64,000 bases of DNA from Hygrocybe punicea (Eukaryota; Basidiomycota; Agaricomycetes; Agaricales; Hygrophoraceae), in the NCBI GenBank assembly GCA_963556145.1, contig OY744471.1:1233590-1297589 (forward strand), given 5' to 3'. Position numbers and translations under genes: made by a program. Positions 33,650-45,180 of the stretch are shown piece after piece (the first letter of the stretch is position 1; every line of letters starts with the position of its first letter). The notes under the pieces were generated by a model. It had not been told where the DNA came from, did no database searches, and saw only the letters and a list, made by a program, of their open reading frames with translations.

Positions 33650-35884
33650 ATGGCCACCCAAGTACCCCGCAGGCTGCAGCCGAACATCCTTGAATTTTCA
33701 TCACCTACGTTGACATCCATGGATTCACCTCTCTACCTTTTTCTGGTCGGCTTCAGGCTCTGGTGCTCTACCTCCGACACAGGCTACATCCATCCCGACG
33801 AGTGGTCTCAGAATGGCGAGATCGTCGCAGGTGCGCATACAGAAAGTATTAGCAAGCCGTGAACGAACACATTCCTTGTTCAAGGTGACTTGTTCAACAT
33901 TGATATTCGGCGTACATGGGAATTCGACCCGGCCAGTCCTAGTCGATCTATCCTGCCGATATACCTGACTTCTGGATTCCTATGTGCTTTACGGGTTACG
34001 GGTGTCAAAGGTGCGTTTGCGCGTCCTTTGATGGTTTTATTTACCTTTCTCATCGCCATTTTGCCTTGGCCAGCTCCGTCTGCGTCGACACTTTTTCTTG
34101 CTCAACGCCTTTGTTTTTTCATGTTATCCCTTCTCTTAGGTGCAGCCATTCCTGTTTTTCCTCGTGAGTACATCGAAATCATTTTTCTTCATCAGATCTT
34201 TGTTTCAACTACCTCCTCCCTTCCAATATGACTCCCTCCCAAAAGTCTCGCGCCCTCTGTCTGTGGGCCTGCTCTGGCTTTATTTTCTTTATTCAAATCA
34301 GAACCTTCTCGAACTCTACCGAGGCCATATTATTGGCTGGGTGTCTGGTTTGTGTAAAGTGTCTTGCAGTGAATGTCTTTGAACCTTCGCAATCTACACA
34401 GGTATTTTTTTAAATATTTTTTACCAGAATTGCTAACATCCAGTTCGTCCATAGCCTACAGAACATGTACCACCGAGTACGTCAAGAACTCCTCTTGGCC
34501 TCGTTTTTGGTAGTATACTAGCCTTTGGCACATTCACTCGAGTTACCTTTGTACCTTTCGCGTTGCCAACTGGACTTGCTTTCGTATATCTTTCATGGCT
34601 TCCATCGCGCGCATTGTCGAGGGCAAAGTGCGTGTATGTCCTCTCTGCCAAAGCCCTTCCGGTTAATGTTCTGTAAACGCTCGTAGACAAGGAACCCGCC
34701 TCCTTTTTGGACTGTTTCCGGTCCTCTGCGCCTTCCTCGCAGCCTCTGTCATTTTTATTTCCGTCGATACGGCATACTACTCCACCTTTCTGCCATCGAC
34801 AACTGGTCTTGCTCCTTCTTTCCTCTCATTTATCAAGCTCACCCCGCTCAACCTTCTCCGCTACAACCTCTCGACCTCCAACCTTGCTCTGCACGGGATT
34901 CATCCCCGATGGCTCCACTTTGTCATTAACCTTCCTATGGTTGTTGGGGTAAGTGCTTTCGGCGTATGTGGTGTCACCCTCATGCGGTTCATCACTTTGG
35001 AATGCAAAAAAATGAAGAAGGGGGGTTTGCCATCTGGGGGGAAAGTTGACGACTGTATGCAGCGAAGTATGTCGAACGCAATCATCTTAAGGCTGTTGTT
35101 CTAAGTGACGTAGTATACCTCGCAACAGTCTTTGCGGGTACTGCAATAATCTCCTTTGCTCCTCACCAGGAACCACGTTTCCTCGCACCGCTGGTTCTGC
35201 CGAGTATGCTGGTCTTCTGTCCCGTGCTACTACAACTTTCTCCCAAGGTTTCCAAAGCACTGGTTTGCACGATTGACCACTATCTTATTGTATCCTCTAA
35301 AACTGTGGCCTTAGATTGTTGGCCATGTCATCCAATCAATCACCCTCACTATAATCTTCTCAAAATTACACCAAGCAGGCCTTCTTCCAGCTCTCTTTGA
35401 ACTCAATATGCACATCCGTGCTATCGCCGAACCAACCTGTGGGATTGTCCCAGCACTACGGCTACAACAAACTCATCCAATATGGTTTGACCGTGAGTCG
35501 AAGTCAAAACTGATCATGGTGTTTTGGAAGACATTTCCTCCTGTCCGACATTTATTGTTGCCGCCTCGGACGTTGGATAAATTTTCAAACTTGGAATGCG
35601 AGAGACAGCCCTTGCAGGTGATGATGGATATCATTGACCTCATGGGTGCACCGACAGAGCAAGTGGCTTCGCAGATCATGGCTCTGAACTTCAGAGAGGA
35701 CACTGTCTTGCTCCTCATCTCGCCTTCTTATGCTGCCAAGCAGTTGAAGGAAAAAGAACAGGATATTGCGCTGTCTCCACCACTACATCACTTCAGACCA
35801 CATGTCCACATGGATGATCTTGGGATAGCATTTGAAATGGGTGTAGAAGGGTTCAAGTTGGAAGTGAGGGAGATCAAAATATGA
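33650..35884 (+). CDS. SMP3: GPI mannosyltransferase 4 (Smp3/PIG-Z type)
   Basis: ER membrane mannosyltransferase of family GT22 that adds the fourth mannose to the GPI anchor core. Exons 33650-33830, 33885-34010, 34074-34139, 34196-34401, 34455-34627, 34687-34948 or -35044, 35092-35262 and 35315-35884. Signature text: HPDEWSQNGEIVAGDLF (HPDE is the GT22 catalytic motif, about residue 45), RRTWEFDPASPSRSILP, RTFSNSTEAILLA, FTRVTFVPFALP, LLRYNLSTSNLALHGIHPRW, SFAPHQEPRFLAPLVLP, and a C-terminal FWKTFPPVRHLLLP. Many hydrophobic segments. The penultimate intron is ambiguous: a 143-nt intron (donor gtaagt at 34949) or a 47-nt one (donor at 35045) both keep frame, giving 584 or 616 residues; the extra stretch looks coding. 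Confidence 0.88.
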
Positions 35885-36709
35885 GATGAGGTAATTATTG
35901 TTCAACAGGCTGATACACCAAAAGTTTTTGTAAGGTTTTATTTTATGAACTATTCAATATAGAATGTTTATATTGACATGAACTTTTATCAAGACACCTT
36001 TGAACAGATCTTGTCTGATGCAAACAAGCCTATGCAGCACACTCAAACACATGTCAAAATGGCTGTCAATGTGGTTTGAAGAAAGCATAGATACTATAGT
36101 GCTTGTCAGTTGTTCTGATTGTTGTTCAGCCTCCTATCAACCTCAATAAGAAGAGGGCTCAAACTGACAACCTCCTGAGTGGATCAAAAAATTCTGATAC
36201 TCATAATTCCACTATGCAGCCTATGCTACATTACATTACATGTTGATATATTCAAGCCACATCCATTTGATAGACTAGGCACTTCTTTTGAAGCTTTCAA
36301 CCATATAACTTAATATAAGTTGTTGCTTCAAATCTGACAGGGCTTACTAGAAGTTGTGATTGGGCTCCCTAGAGGTTGGCTCAAGGTTTGGCCGACCAAC
36401 AACATTTCAATGATTTCAGAAATACCAGTCCCACATGGTTCGACTCTCTCTCTCTCTCTCTGTGCTGACTGACATCACGGTGTATTCAGTGTTGGTCAAT
36501 TTTGTTTAGCCTTCATTGATAGAAGCATCTGTGAAGCAGTTGCTTACGATCGCGTGGGACCATACACTCATGTCAAGCAATATCTCTCAAAGTATGCCAG
36601 AGTCAACATCACGACATCAATCACATACAACAGGGAATACGTATATCAGGGGCGGAATGAGTATGGGTCATCCCAGCCCTATTCTTCCTCTCCAAAACCA
36701 GCCATCTAC
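35885..36709. other. No gene recognised; CT microsatellite
   Basis: AT-rich intergenic sequence. A CT dinucleotide run lies at about 36441-36459. Short frame 36516-36713 is not supported. Confidence 0.5.
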
Positions 36710-37667
36710 TTAATCATGCTGAAACACTCCTAGAGGCAGTGTGATGATACTGTGCTTCTCGCCACCCAAAAGATCGCTAAGGGCGATGTAATAGGCGATC
36801 AGAGCAGTAACGATGCCAAGGGCGCCACCTGCGTGGATCAGGCTGTACAGGGACAACGAAGGTTCGTCAGGGGGTACGAAATGACGGGAGGAGGGTTTAA
36901 TATGATACGCACGATGTCTTGTCGCCCATGAAACTGCCAGACGCCAACAGGATGAATGTCATCGACAGGAACCCAAATAGCGAAATGAACGCGATGTTCT
37001 TACGGAGAGAGGCGATCCTGAGTACAAATCCACGGGTTACCGTCAATATATGAAAACCATCATGAATATATATATAAAAAGGCCTACAGCAAGATGAATG
37101 TGACAATGAACCATGTGATGAGGTAGACACCAATAGCATTGGCGAGTTCTGATTTGCTTTCGTAGGCATTAACAATGCCGGAACCAGGGATCAGGATTGT
37201 CGCGAAGGACATCCAAAATGCGCCGTACGACGTGAAGGCTGTTCATGTGAAAGTGTGTCAGTCTACTTTCAGAGGGGCATTATAACGCCCGGCGACATCC
37301 ATGAAATGGACATCAGCGTTAAGAGCGTCTAACGCACCCGTTGCACCAAACATGTTTCCACGCGGGAACTCCCACATTCCAGCCAGAAGCTGGGCGAGGC
37401 CACCACAGAAGATGGCCATGCCGACTACAACGTTGGGCTTTGCGATGCCCCGAGTATTGACATTATACAGCGACAGAATGAGAGTCGTCGACGCGAATGA
37501 CAAGAGACCGCTGCAAGTGGGGATGTTAGTTTATTTTGACGAGTGAAAAGCCATGATGAAACTGACAGGGTACTGGGGTTAGCGATCTTGCACGGGGCCG
37601 CAGGTGCAGGTGCAAAGGACTGCTGAAGCGTGCTGGTGGTGTGGGCCTTCTCTTGGTCAGACATCAT
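36710..37667 (-). CDS. GPR1/FUN34/YaaH family transporter, copy 1 (220 aa)
   Basis: Six-helix plasma membrane protein of the acetate/succinate channel family (Ato/AcpA). Exons 37667-37567, 37510-37338, 37238-37088, 37017-36913 and 36842-36710 join to 220 residues. The N-terminal hallmark NPSTLGLLSFASTTLILSLYN (family NPAPLGL-like) opens helix 1; then GMAIFCGGLAQLLAGMWEFPRGN, AFTSYGAFWMSFATILIPGSG and a last helix ending PLGVFQHD. A second ATG three bases in (37664) is equally possible. The internal exon sizes match those of the two paralogs at 39140-40206 and 43503-44418. Confidence 0.9.
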
Positions 37668-39139
37668 TTATATTCGTCGATGAGTGCACTGGTATAAGGA
37701 GATGTCGTGAGCGGTGGGGGGTTCTTTTGGATATAGATTAGAACGTACTTATACCTAACTCCCGTCGGTACACCGCTTCCTGCCAGTGGGCACGTCATAT
37801 CGGAAACGAATAACCTACTTATCCGGATCCAGCGTTGCGACCCCGGTGTTTCGTGGCTGTCACATGGCGCCTACTGTCATGTCAACGGGTGATAAGTTTG
37901 AAACAAGAAAGTGAAGCCAAATCCGTCGTTATTTTGGAGGAAAATCCCGTCAGCTCTACAACAGTTCGGAGTTCGGAGATAGAACCCCTTCAACCTAATA
38001 CGGATATCTGTGCTTGGGATTTCGGTCTCCGAACAGCAACGGGTGGTGCCGGACAGGTACACCTTTAACAATTTACCATTTTTAAAGTCCGATATAGATG
38101 TTTTATCGGGGTATGAAACCCTTTCCGAGGTTGCGCCGTTTAAGGTTTGAAGAGCGACGAAATAGCTCCATTAGGTCAATTATAGGTCAATCAACCCACG
38201 AACCTGGTGTACGTTAACAGCTGTGTTGAGGCCTGGTGTTTATTAGAAACAGTATCACGGACTCAATTTGTCGGTGACGGTACCGTCAAGAAAACACCTG
38301 TTCCATCCATATCCAACACCAAACACACTTCGACGAAAAATGCGGCTTTGGTTGCCCTCCACGGTGTACATGTCCAAACGACGCGCATATATCCTAGTAT
38401 GAGTTTGAGATTAGCGATAACTTCTTCGGAGAAGTTCAGCCTTTGTGTGAAACTTCTTTCTCGAAGGCGCTCGGAGTGGGAGAAGATCAGAATTTCAGTC
38501 AAATTGGTTAAAGACTCGAGGGAAGCGCGAAGCAGACTGATAGAATCTGATCATGATTGAGATATCGTCCTCGGTGGTAATCATATGTTTTTCCCCTCGT
38601 AGTACAGCGTCCATGATATTTTTGGTTTCTGTAGTCGAAGGACAATCGAACAGCGGCGGTGTAAACTGACTGGTGAGCATCAGCTGTCTGTTGCCAAGGG
38701 TCCCAAGGCTTTTGCCGCCCAAATTCGATGATCAGAAAAATACGGCAGAGCGGAGAAAGTAGGGTTTAAACAATGAACACAGCTGCGGGGCACCTCGCTC
38801 GAGCTGGGGATGATTTTTGCAATGTTTCATTCAGGCCAAGGTGATCGTGGAAACAGTGATCTAACGTATACTTTGCTCAAGTGTGACATTGGAAGCGGCA
38901 GGGAAAAAAAACAGTAATTTTACTGCCAGGCGTAGAAGGAAAAACGGGTAGCTCATACGGTCAGACTCCAGAGCTGATTGAGGGGAGCAAGCTTCCCAAG
39001 AGAAGAGCACATTACTGAATTATCGACCAATATCACCATTCCATTCCTCGCAGACGTTAGGCATGATCATCCATCGTAGACATCGCCCTCTTCCTCCGTC
39101 AACAAAACCACACATCCAGACTCACTACTGACCATACAT
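37668..39139. other. 1.5-kb spacer with a possible decayed minus-strand ORF
   Basis: On the minus strand, 38722-38500 reads DAVLRGEKHMITTEDDISIM and, after a frame change, 38560-38263 reads SLLRASLESLTNLTEILIFS and RLNFSEEVIANLKLILGYMR. The pieces look coding but are out of frame; family unknown, possibly a relic. The rest shows nothing. Confidence 0.35.
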
Positions 39140-40206
39140 TTAGAACACTCCAAGCGGCAGGTTGAAAACCGGTCGTTCCTCGCTCGCCAGGAGTTCGCTT
39201 AGCCCGACATAGTACGCCATGAGTGAAGTGAACAGCCCGATAACGCCTCCAGCTCGTCCAACACTGTACAGTGGGTGGTGCATTAGTCAATGATAGCGGT
39301 GCGAATTGCAGCAAGAATAGATAGTGCCAAGAATACGAAGGAAGAAGGGAAGGAAAGAAAAACTTACTCAGTATTGCCTGTGAAATGTGCCGCAGCCAGC
39401 ACCATGAATGTTATTGCGAGGAACCCGAATGTCGCGACAAACGCAACACACTTGCGTAGCGAGGCAACCCTGGATAATAAATATTGTTAGTATCTTACAG
39501 CACGAAAGGAAGAGGACACGAACCAGAACAGGAGAGTTACGACAAACCAGCAAGTCAAGAGGATACCGATGGCATCGCTCAACTGCTTCGGATCATCTTT
39601 GTAGGCATCTTGGACGCCTGATCCTGGGATCAAGATCACCGCGAAAGACATCCAGAAACAACCGTACATGCCAAACGCTGTGCACAAAAAAGGCGTGTGA
39701 GGGCACGATGTTGTAATACGGACGACAGAGAAGTGTGCGAGGGGGGCCATTGCACTATGAGCAGGAGACCGCCCCCAAAGAACCGACCATGACCGAAGCC
39801 AATGGTCCTTATTTCTTTATATATATAAAATGAACATACCGCTAGCACCAAACGTGTCACCGCGTACAAAGTCCCACATGCCCGCGATGAACTGTCCAAG
39901 GCCACCGCAGAACAGGGACATACCGACGATGACTTCCGAGTTCGAAATGCCGCGTGCACCGATATTGTAGAGTGATAGAATCAGAGCCGTAGTTCCGAAT
40001 GCGAAGAGGCCACTGTGTGGTTATAAATGAATAGTCAGCGTTGGTCCTAACGCAAAGCTAACGAGAGCAAATGTTGTTGGGACGAACAGGCAACTGGGGT
40101 TCGCGACGGTGGGTTTGGGCTGGGCTGCTGCGACGTATGGATCGTGCGGAGCGTAGGACTGGATGTGGAGGGTGCTCCTTGTGCCAGCTTTTTCGAGGTC
40201 GTTCAT
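39140..40206 (-). CDS. GPR1/FUN34/YaaH family transporter, copy 2 (223 aa)
   Basis: Exons 40206-40088, 40012-39840, 39677-39524, 39469-39368 and 39263-39140 join to 223 residues. Same plan as copy 1: NPSCLGLFAFGTTALILSLYN, GMSLFCGGLGQFIAGMWDF, FGMYGCFWMSFAVILIPGSG, then LRKCVAFVATFGFLAITFMV and the end FNLPLGVF. Exon 2 is exactly 173 nt in all three copies and intron positions and phases agree. Most divergent of the three at the sequence level by eye (Gly-Met-Tyr-Gly-Cys in place of Thr-Ser-Tyr-Gly-Ala), so substrate range may differ. Confidence 0.9.
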
Positions 40207-41692
40207 TTTTCTTTAGAAAGGAAGCAGCAAGACGTTAAAAAGATTTTTTTTTTTTGGCGTTGGATGAAGAAACCCGGTGGGGAGCTTGACGAACGAAGCG
40301 AACCAGCTGGAGAAGAGAGCTCTCGCGCATGTCATTCCTAGGATTTATACCTTCGACCGGGAGTACGGGAATGAAATACGCCACTTGAACCCGTGAGCAT
40401 CCGTTGGGTCATCCAAAGGATGCGCGGAAGCCCGTAGCGACCAAGGGAATGAGGCGAAGGGAATCCTTGCGGGATTCCGACGCATCGGACGCGGACTAGA
40501 AGGGCATTTGAGCACATCGGTAACGTGAGGGCCTTGGCCTTGGGTGGCTCCAAGAAATGTTCACTTCTGACCAACGTCCTAAACATGGAGTGGTAACAAA
40601 GCGACCGGAATGTTGTTAGTCGGGAATTGCCGGTGCTTAGAACTGGGTCTGGCCCGGCAATAAATTGAATAATGGAACAAGCGAACCCACAAGCAGTGAC
40701 CTTCAGCGGATACCGCGGGACGTGGACACCGACAGCTAGCAAATGGCAATGGCCTGTCGACTCCCGCGAGTGGCTGGGGCTGGCATGGTTCCTTGACTCC
40801 ATGGGTCCTTGAATGCAGCGAGGTCCTTTTGATTTACATTTGCAGGGACGTTTTGTCAAGTGCTGTTGATAGGCAACCCGGGAAAGGAGTTTCTGCAGTG
40901 TTCCCGGGCTGTTTTTGCAAGAACGAAGTGGGCACGCCGCACGCGCCCCAAAGTCATTTGGCAAGCCGGTACGGCAAATTCATTACTTCCGAATTCCACT
41001 TCTGTTATTATTTCCAATGCACACTTTGCAACGATACAAATTCCAGCTTGAAATAAGTATCATGTCAATCTGTTCACACACAGCAGTCGTGCTGTATACA
41101 CGTCGACAATGTACAAAATCTACCAAGGAACCTGCAAAGAAAAAGAAGAGAAAAAGACATTTACTTCTCTGCTCTTGTCAAAGAAAATTATCGCTCTCGT
41201 CGCCGATGACCCCGCCCCCGACCCTCGATACTAAGTGCATTTCACTACCATTGAAATCACGTGGTCACAAAATTGCCAAATGCAGCAATTTCGTTCCCCC
41301 TTTCCGTAATATCGTGCCATTGTGTACTTTTGGCCGCCTTGAACTTCCAAAAAAATAAACCTGTAAATATTTTATGATAAACAAGCCCCCGCAAGTACCT
41401 TTATGGTGTACTGCAATTAGCGTGGTTTTCCATATTAATAAGGGGTATGGAGAGTCGTATCGCATGAATTGGATAAATGAGGTGCCAAAGCACCGCTAGA
41501 CCCTCCAGCAACTCTCATGAGCCGTGAAAGATAGGAATGGCCCAACAAGCCTGTCTCCCTGCAACAGCCTGTAGCGATAATCGAAAGCAGGGTGGACCCT
41601 TTCCCGAACTACCCAGCGGGAGCCCGCGCCCGCGCCGAAATCTTTTTGACACCGCGACAACCACAACTTTATCCGTCACCATCCCACATCCA
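40207..41692. other. 1.5-kb spacer, no gene recognised
   Basis: A 208-codon minus-strand frame (40964-40338) lies in GC-richer DNA upstream of copy 2, but shows no domain and fits a promoter/5' flank better. A run of T (40242-40255) precedes it. Confidence 0.45.
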
Positions 41693-43152
41693 TCACTGAT
41701 TACTCACCCACCTCATCTCTACCTCTCCAAACACCTCCACCACACGCACGGCCGTGAATCCGAGTTGCGAAAACAGGTCCAAGCTGGCGCGATTCGTCCG
41801 TGCAATACGCGCGATCAGTGTATGAGGCGGGATTGGGAGCGGCGGGAGAAGCAGCACTTGTAAGTCCCGATGATCGTTCGTGCAACGAACTTCTGTGGCA
41901 ATCTCGTTGGCGTAGTTGTTCTCGGGTGGGTGAGGTGAGGTGGCGGGTGCACTTGCGTTGCTGATGATGGGCCCGATGGTATCGCGGGTAGCAACGGGTG
42001 GCTGGGCATCCCTGTCAAGAGGACGTGGAGCGTTGTTTGTGTTGCTCGGTAGCCGGGATCCGCGGGTGAACAGGGAGGGAGGGTGTGCGGTAGCGTAAGA
42101 CAGCATGAGCTGGAGAGCTTCGCGTGCAAGGCCCTTGCCACGGTATGCCTTTTCTGCGGTTTGGAGCATTAATTCGAGTTGCGGGTGATAAGATGGAGGA
42201 CAAGAGGAAAGAGATGTGGTGAAGGGGTTGACTGTAGAGTCACAAAGACGAGCAGATGATGGGCAAACGAGGAGACCAGTAACAGAACGGAGAAAAAGGT
42301 CAAAATCATTGAAGGAAAAGACGACGCAAGACGAGAGCAGACACACGTAGGCCTGAAGCAACGCACCAGCAATCATGACCTCCGCCTCGGCTTCAAACTC
42401 TTCCCCATCGCTGCTATTATCTCCAGCCGCTCCGTCCACGGTCATATTGTACCTCAACAGGTCCCCAGCATTCGCCCCGGCAGTATACGATGAAAGACCG
42501 GCGCTTGGGGGCGTACCCTTGAGAAATAGGTTGACATCACCGACCATGGGCAACGCACGTATGCTCTCGTCATCGGGCGTCGGGTTGAGGCCAATATCTG
42601 GTGATTGCGGGGACAGAGACTTGGGTGGGCGGGCAAGGATGATGAACGTCAGTTTGTCGTCGTCCTGAAGCCATTTTCCTGTGCAGGAGGCGGTTAGTGG
42701 CGATGTTCTTTCATTATTACACATTTTCCAATCATCTCGCCAAAGGAAATTTCAGACGCAGGGACGGGATATTACGCGGTTAAACGAGACAAAAAAAAAT
42801 GGAGACTCACTCTGCATCTCGAACTCCTCCTCGAGGGAGAGGGACTCGCTCGCGGTGAGCTCTCGAAGCTCGGCGTCGAGCATCCATGCGTGATATTGCT
42901 GAGGAGACGTTGAATCATCATTAGTTTGAGTTCCCCGCCATGGCCAGACTCCTATACGGACCCAAAATTGGGTATTACGTTTTACTTCCTACTACCGATC
43001 AAGTCTCTGACAGGAAGCATAGCAACGGAGGCAGAAACAAGACGAAGTTGGTCGAGGACAATGACCGTCGGACTTACTGGAACGTGTTGTTCGGCGTAAG
43101 GCACAAGGACAACCTTTTCGCCCACCAAGACGGTTTTTTCGTTGGATCTCAT
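41693..43152 (-). CDS. N-acetyltransferase 9-like GNAT protein (about 311 aa)
   Basis: GNAT acetyltransferase of the NAT9 group (microtubule-linked in animals). Exons 43152-43078, 42898-42811, 42678-42367 and 42153-41693. The start reads MRSNEKTVLVGEKVVLVPYA, then YHAWMLDAELRELTASE, KWLQDDDKLTFIILA, AEVMIAEKAYRGKGLAREAL (the acetyl-CoA R/Q-x-x-G-x-G/A loop is YRGKGLA) and LFSQLGFTAVRVVEVFGEVE. The third intron (42154-42366, 213 nt) has no stop and is divisible by three, so retention would insert 71 residues into the acetyl-CoA site; family comparison says it is spliced. The end is uncertain: after EMRW a perfect donor (gtgagt) could splice 68 nt on to a last short exon ending near 41626. Longer than animal NAT9 because of a Pro/Asn-rich insertion. 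Diverges from transporter copy 3. Confidence 0.85.
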
Positions 43153-43373
43153 CGACTACGAGGCTGTAGGAGGCCAAGTCTGAAGCTTTTCCACCGCTGA
43201 TCTCCGACCAAAGCGAGTAAGCTACGTTGTGTTGGCGTCAATATAGCTCACACGCTCGCGTGAACTTAATGGGCGGTACCCGGATATGGTCACATCCTCG
43301 ACCTGAGCTAGAGACTTTTGGGATGGCCAGTTTGCCGTCACCATGCATCGCCCCTGGTTCGTTTTTTCTCCGC

Positions 43374-43382
43374 TATATAAAA
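43374..43382 (+). promoter_or_regulatory. TATA box of transporter copy 3
   Basis: TATATAAAA lies 121 bp upstream of the ATG at 43503, in the 350-bp divergent promoter shared with the NAT9-like gene. Confidence 0.6.
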
Positions 43383-43502
43383 GCCCAAACATCTGCTCAA
43401 ACACCAACCAAACGACTTAGTTCCATCCACATTCTTTGAATCCTTCATAACGCTTGCCCGTTGCAAGACTCTCTCACACGCATAACTCTCGTTATACTCA
43501 TC

Positions 43503-44418
43503 ATGAGCATGTCTGACCTCGAAAAAGGTTACCCTCCCATGCGCTCTAGCTCTGAGCACAAGCTCACCGGCCATTCAGCTTACCCCTCCGCTCCCCGTAC
43601 AAAAATTGGCAACCCCGCCGCTCTGTACGTGTTTTTTTTTCTGCGTTTGTTCCTCTAGCCCAGCTTACCGCTCCAATAACACGCAGCGGCCTCTTCTCCT
43701 TTGCCTCTACAACCCTCATCCTCTCGCTCTACAACATCGGCACACGTGGCATCGCTACTCCCAATGTTGTTGTCGGCATGGCAGTTTTCTGTGGTGGCCT
43801 CGCCCAGCTTCTCGCTGGCATGTGGGAGTTCCCCTGCGGTAACATGTTCGGTGCTACTGGTGAGCTCTCCATCGCGTCACCCAATTGTGGTGGCTAATCC
43901 AGTTTTTTCTTCTAATAGCATTCACATCGTACGGCGCTTTCTGGATGTCGTTTGCGACCATCCTCATTCCCGGGACTGGGGTCATTGAAGCATACAAGGG
44001 CGACGTTGAGCAACTGGAAAGCGCTCTCGGCATCTATCTCATCACCTGGTTTGTTTTCACATTCTTGTTATTGTGAGTATCTTTTGTTTCTGTTCTCGGT
44101 TTGCTCGGGTACTGAGTGTCCTGTTTCAAGCATTGTAACGCTCCGCAAGAGCGTGGCATTTGTTACCCTGTTTGGCCTGTTGGCGATAACGTTCGCCGTG
44201 TTGGCTGCCGGCAAATTCTCCGGCGCAGCCGCGTATGTGCCAGTCCCCCTACATCTTTCTTTGCTTATCCCTTACACAATGCTTCCCTCAGCGCCGGCAA
44301 AGCCGGAGGATACCTCGGTGTCCTCACTGCGCTCGTCGCATACTACATTGGTCTCGCTCAACTACTCGCTGGCGAGAGGAATCCTCTTTTCGTGTTGCCG
44401 CTCGGAAACTTTGATTGA
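43503..44418 (+). CDS. GPR1/FUN34/YaaH family transporter, copy 3 (225 aa)
   Basis: Exons 43503-43624, 43687-43859, 43919-44072, 44131-44232 and 44292-44418 join to 225 residues. NPAALGLFSFASTTLILSLYN, GMAVFCGGLAQLLAGMWEF, FTSYGAFWMSFATILIPGTG, LRKSVAFVTLFGLLAITFAV and the end LFVLPLGNFD. Closest to copy 1 by eye. Exons 2, 3 and 4 are 173, 154 and 102 nt, matching copy 2 exactly. A strong TATA box and short leader suggest it can be highly expressed. Confidence 0.92.
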
Positions 44419-44827
44419 ACGCATACGGAAATGTCTTGACTTTTTCCCTAGGGTGTAATTCCTTACTAGTATGGATATTTCTGCAATGATATCCTGTATC
44501 CGGGACGGTGGTTAGTCTAGTGTGCTTTGCTATCTTACGTCTTTGTCAGTACAGCATGGTTACCCCAGATTGTTATATATTATGAACTCTTTCTTACACT
44601 TCATAAATGCTGCCTCGTATCTCCGGCCTTGACGGGAACATCATTTGTTTCAGTCGGTGGCAATTACCGGTGATTACACCTATGGTGGGTTGATCGTTAT
44701 TCAACGGGTTTTTCTTATGCGGACGGGGGTTACCTGTTCGCTGCTTGTATTGCATTTGATATACGGAATGTTCTGTATTGCACTTCTGTTCGCGAGTCTG
44801 GTTGACAGCTTCACAGCATCTCTGTAG
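44419..44827. other. 3' flank of transporter copy 3, no gene recognised
   Basis: Only short frames; nothing recognisable. Confidence 0.5.
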
Positions 44828-44836
44828 CTATAAAAG
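44828..44836 (+). promoter_or_regulatory. TATA box
   Basis: CTATAAAAG lies about 100 bp before the ATG at 44932. Confidence 0.4.
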
Positions 44837-44931
44837 CACCCATCAGGTACCTATACGCCAATCAACCCATGGAGCATGCTTTGGAGTTTCGAGTATCACC
44901 CTATAGCTAGCTTGTACACACACACACTACA

Positions 44932-45150
44932 ATGGAGGCTTTGGTTGATGACATGATCATCAAGATGGTTGCCCGCTGGAGTCATACTGTACTCCCTGAC
45001 TTATACTCAAATCGTGTATTGTATTTCACAGCCTATATTGTGCGAAAAACATCAGCCCTCGCTCTATCACGTCTCAAGGAGAGATTCCGTCACAGAAGGT
45101 TGAACCTTGTCAGCAACCTTGATACGAATTCCGATTGGGTGTTTACATAA
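44932..45150 (+). CDS. Possible small protein, 72 aa
   Basis: ATG-started frame MEALVDDMIIKMVARWSHTV... with a basic middle (SRLKERFRHRRLN) and stop TAA at 45148-45150. It has a TATA-like box about 100 bp upstream and a CA-rich leader. No family recognised and no introns. Confidence 0.35.
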   Translation: MEALVDDMIIKMVARWSHTVLPDLYSNRVLYFTAYIVRKTSALALSRLKERFRHRRLNLVSNLDTNSDWVFT

Positions 45151-45180
45151 TTCGTGATCATTATAAGATTCACCGTTATC

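Noticed and set aside
34949..35091. A simple 143-nt intron in the Smp3 gene
   Set aside because: Not rejected outright, but 96 nt of it read as plausible coding in frame, so a shorter 47-nt intron is equally possible; left ambiguous.
36441..36459. CT dinucleotide run
   Set aside because: Plain microsatellite with no sign of function.
40338..40964. 208-codon minus-strand frame upstream of transporter copy 2
   Set aside because: GC-rich promoter region, no domain and no homologous text recognised.
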